Source of the DNA: Bacillus sp. FJAT-25509
GTDB lineage: Bacteria; Bacillota; Bacilli; Bacillales; Bacillaceae_G
Direction of reading: 5' to 3'
Length of the DNA: 64,000 nucleotides
Assembly: GCF_001420605.1 (NCBI RefSeq)
Contig: NZ_LJIZ01000008.1
Location: forward strand, 62,001 to 126,000
The translations under genes and the position numbers were made by a program. The stretch's first letter is position 1. Every line of letters starts with the position of its first letter. The notes beneath the pieces were generated by a model. The model saw only the letters and a program-made list of their open reading frames with translations. It searched no databases and was not told the DNA's origin. Below, in pieces: positions 63,577-64,000 of this stretch.

Positions 63577-64000
63577 TCACTGTTTAACTAACATAATAAA
63601 ATCATGCAGTTTATCTAGCGACAAAATATTTTGATTGCATACTTGGCTATCCTTGCAAATGTAATTTCCTCTTTGTGTAAAAGTACCTTCAATTTTTCCT
63701 TTTGTTTTTGTCATGAATAACCCTAAGTCTCCGTATTTATTACATATTGTGCAGTTGCCTCTTTTTTTCATAGGATTAAAAGTACCTTGTAAGCCAATTA
63801 GTTTGTCATTTAAATATGTGACAATAAACTTTGAATTAGAGCCTAAATCATCCCATCCAATATATGTTGTCTCAACTAAATCAATATTTTGTAATAAAGG
63901 AAGCTTTAATTTTTTTGCTTTAGGAAATAGCTTTTTGATGGATTGTTCTGATACTTCTTTAAAAGGTATTATATAAGGCTTTAGTCGGTTCAGTAAAACA
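63577..64000 (-). CDS. FusB/FusC-type EF-G-binding protein, C-terminal part
   Basis: The frame is open to the window edge, giving about 141 C-terminal residues. It shows the FusB-type middle motif (Y-I-G-W-D-D-L-G-S-N-S-K-F-I-V) and a treble-clef zinc site built from C-T-I-C, Y-I-C-K-D-S and C-N. FusB/FusC proteins bind elongation factor G and free it from fusidic-acid-stalled ribosomes; chromosomal relatives may act in normal translation. The true start lies beyond 64000. The M within the zinc part (63771) is internal, not a start. Confidence 0.82.
   Translation of the reverse strand, partial: VLLNRLKPYIIPFKEVSEQSIKKLFPKAKKLKLPLLQNIDLVETTYIGWDDLGSNSKFIVTYLNDKLIGLQGTFNPMKKRGNCTICNKYGDLGLFMTKTKGKIEGTFTQRGNYICKDSQVCNQNILSLDKLHDFIMLVKQ

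Noticed and set aside
1..64000. CRISPR arrays, rRNA, tRNA genes and classical resistance islands
   Set aside because: No regularly spaced repeats, no rRNA-like stretches and no cloverleaf with CCA were seen. The van-like genes lack the ligase genes needed for glycopeptide resistance.

Overview
The window looks like a chromosome segment from an AT-rich, endospore-forming Bacillaceae bacterium. The evidence is a T-box-controlled asnA, a sleB-ypeB spore-germination pair, a CcpA-type cre site, a SipW/TasA matrix locus, RNPP-type (NprR/PlcR-like) regulators, and many Gram-positive Shine-Dalgarno starts with GTG or TTG codons. A relative of the Bacillus cereus group or Gottfriedia is plausible, but the genus cannot be fixed from the sequence alone. 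No rRNA, tRNA, CRISPR array or intact prophage is visible. Most genes lie on the + strand.

Layout. 0-6 kb: a T-box leader with Asn specifier AAC and asnA, an erythromycin-esterase-like lipoprotein, then a membrane sensor-domain protein and a histidine kinase fused in one chain to a LuxR-type response regulator. 6-9 kb: a cytochrome P450 and a berberine-bridge-type flavoprotein. 9-12.5 kb: rpiA, then a nitrilase-family hydrolase with two GNAT genes. 12.6-19.9 kb: a coiled-coil protein, small membrane proteins, an FtsH-like AAA protease, a frameshifted secreted protein, a VanZ-like protein, a DUF5995 protein, a YgjP-type metallopeptidase and an acyl-CoA thioesterase. 20-23 kb: the B12-dependent ribonucleotide reductase nrdJ. 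23-26.5 kb: vanR-vanS-vanY-vanZ-like genes, with vanZ broken by an amber codon. 26.7-36.2 kb: SelO, an EamA transporter, a cell-surface glycosyltransferase plus LTA-synthase-like cluster, and sleB-ypeB. 36.2-37.1 kb: a non-coding stretch with a REP-like palindromic element between two copies of one hairpin.

37-43 kb holds a diacetylchitobiose operon, chbB-chbC-chbA-chbF-chbG, with a cre site in its leader. A TnpB-only IS200/IS605-type element sits between chbA and chbF. Comparing its two flanks shows that it landed at TTAC inside the Shine-Dalgarno-to-start spacer of chbF. Its TnpB guide would therefore read the chbF start region.

43-58 kb is the most interesting part. It has an RNPP-type HTH/TPR regulator with a 50-codon secreted peptide gene overlapping its stop (a probable new NprR/NprX-like quorum-sensing pair), an RND pump, and a divergent SipW signal peptidase. 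It continues with a 1380-residue subtilisin-like protease carrying a C-terminal dockerin, a TasA/CalY-type matrix protein with a second SipW-type substrate, and two further HTH/TPR regulators. The regulators may control the protease/matrix locus by peptide signalling; this is inference from position and family.

58-64 kb: an ABC exporter, a methyltransferase, a second REP-like palindrome, a small DUF5412-like protein with a possibly damaged 3' end, a MarR-GNAT fusion preceded by a perfect 27-bp palindrome, a TerC-family protein, and the C-terminal part of a FusB/FusC-type EF-G-binding protein running off the window edge.
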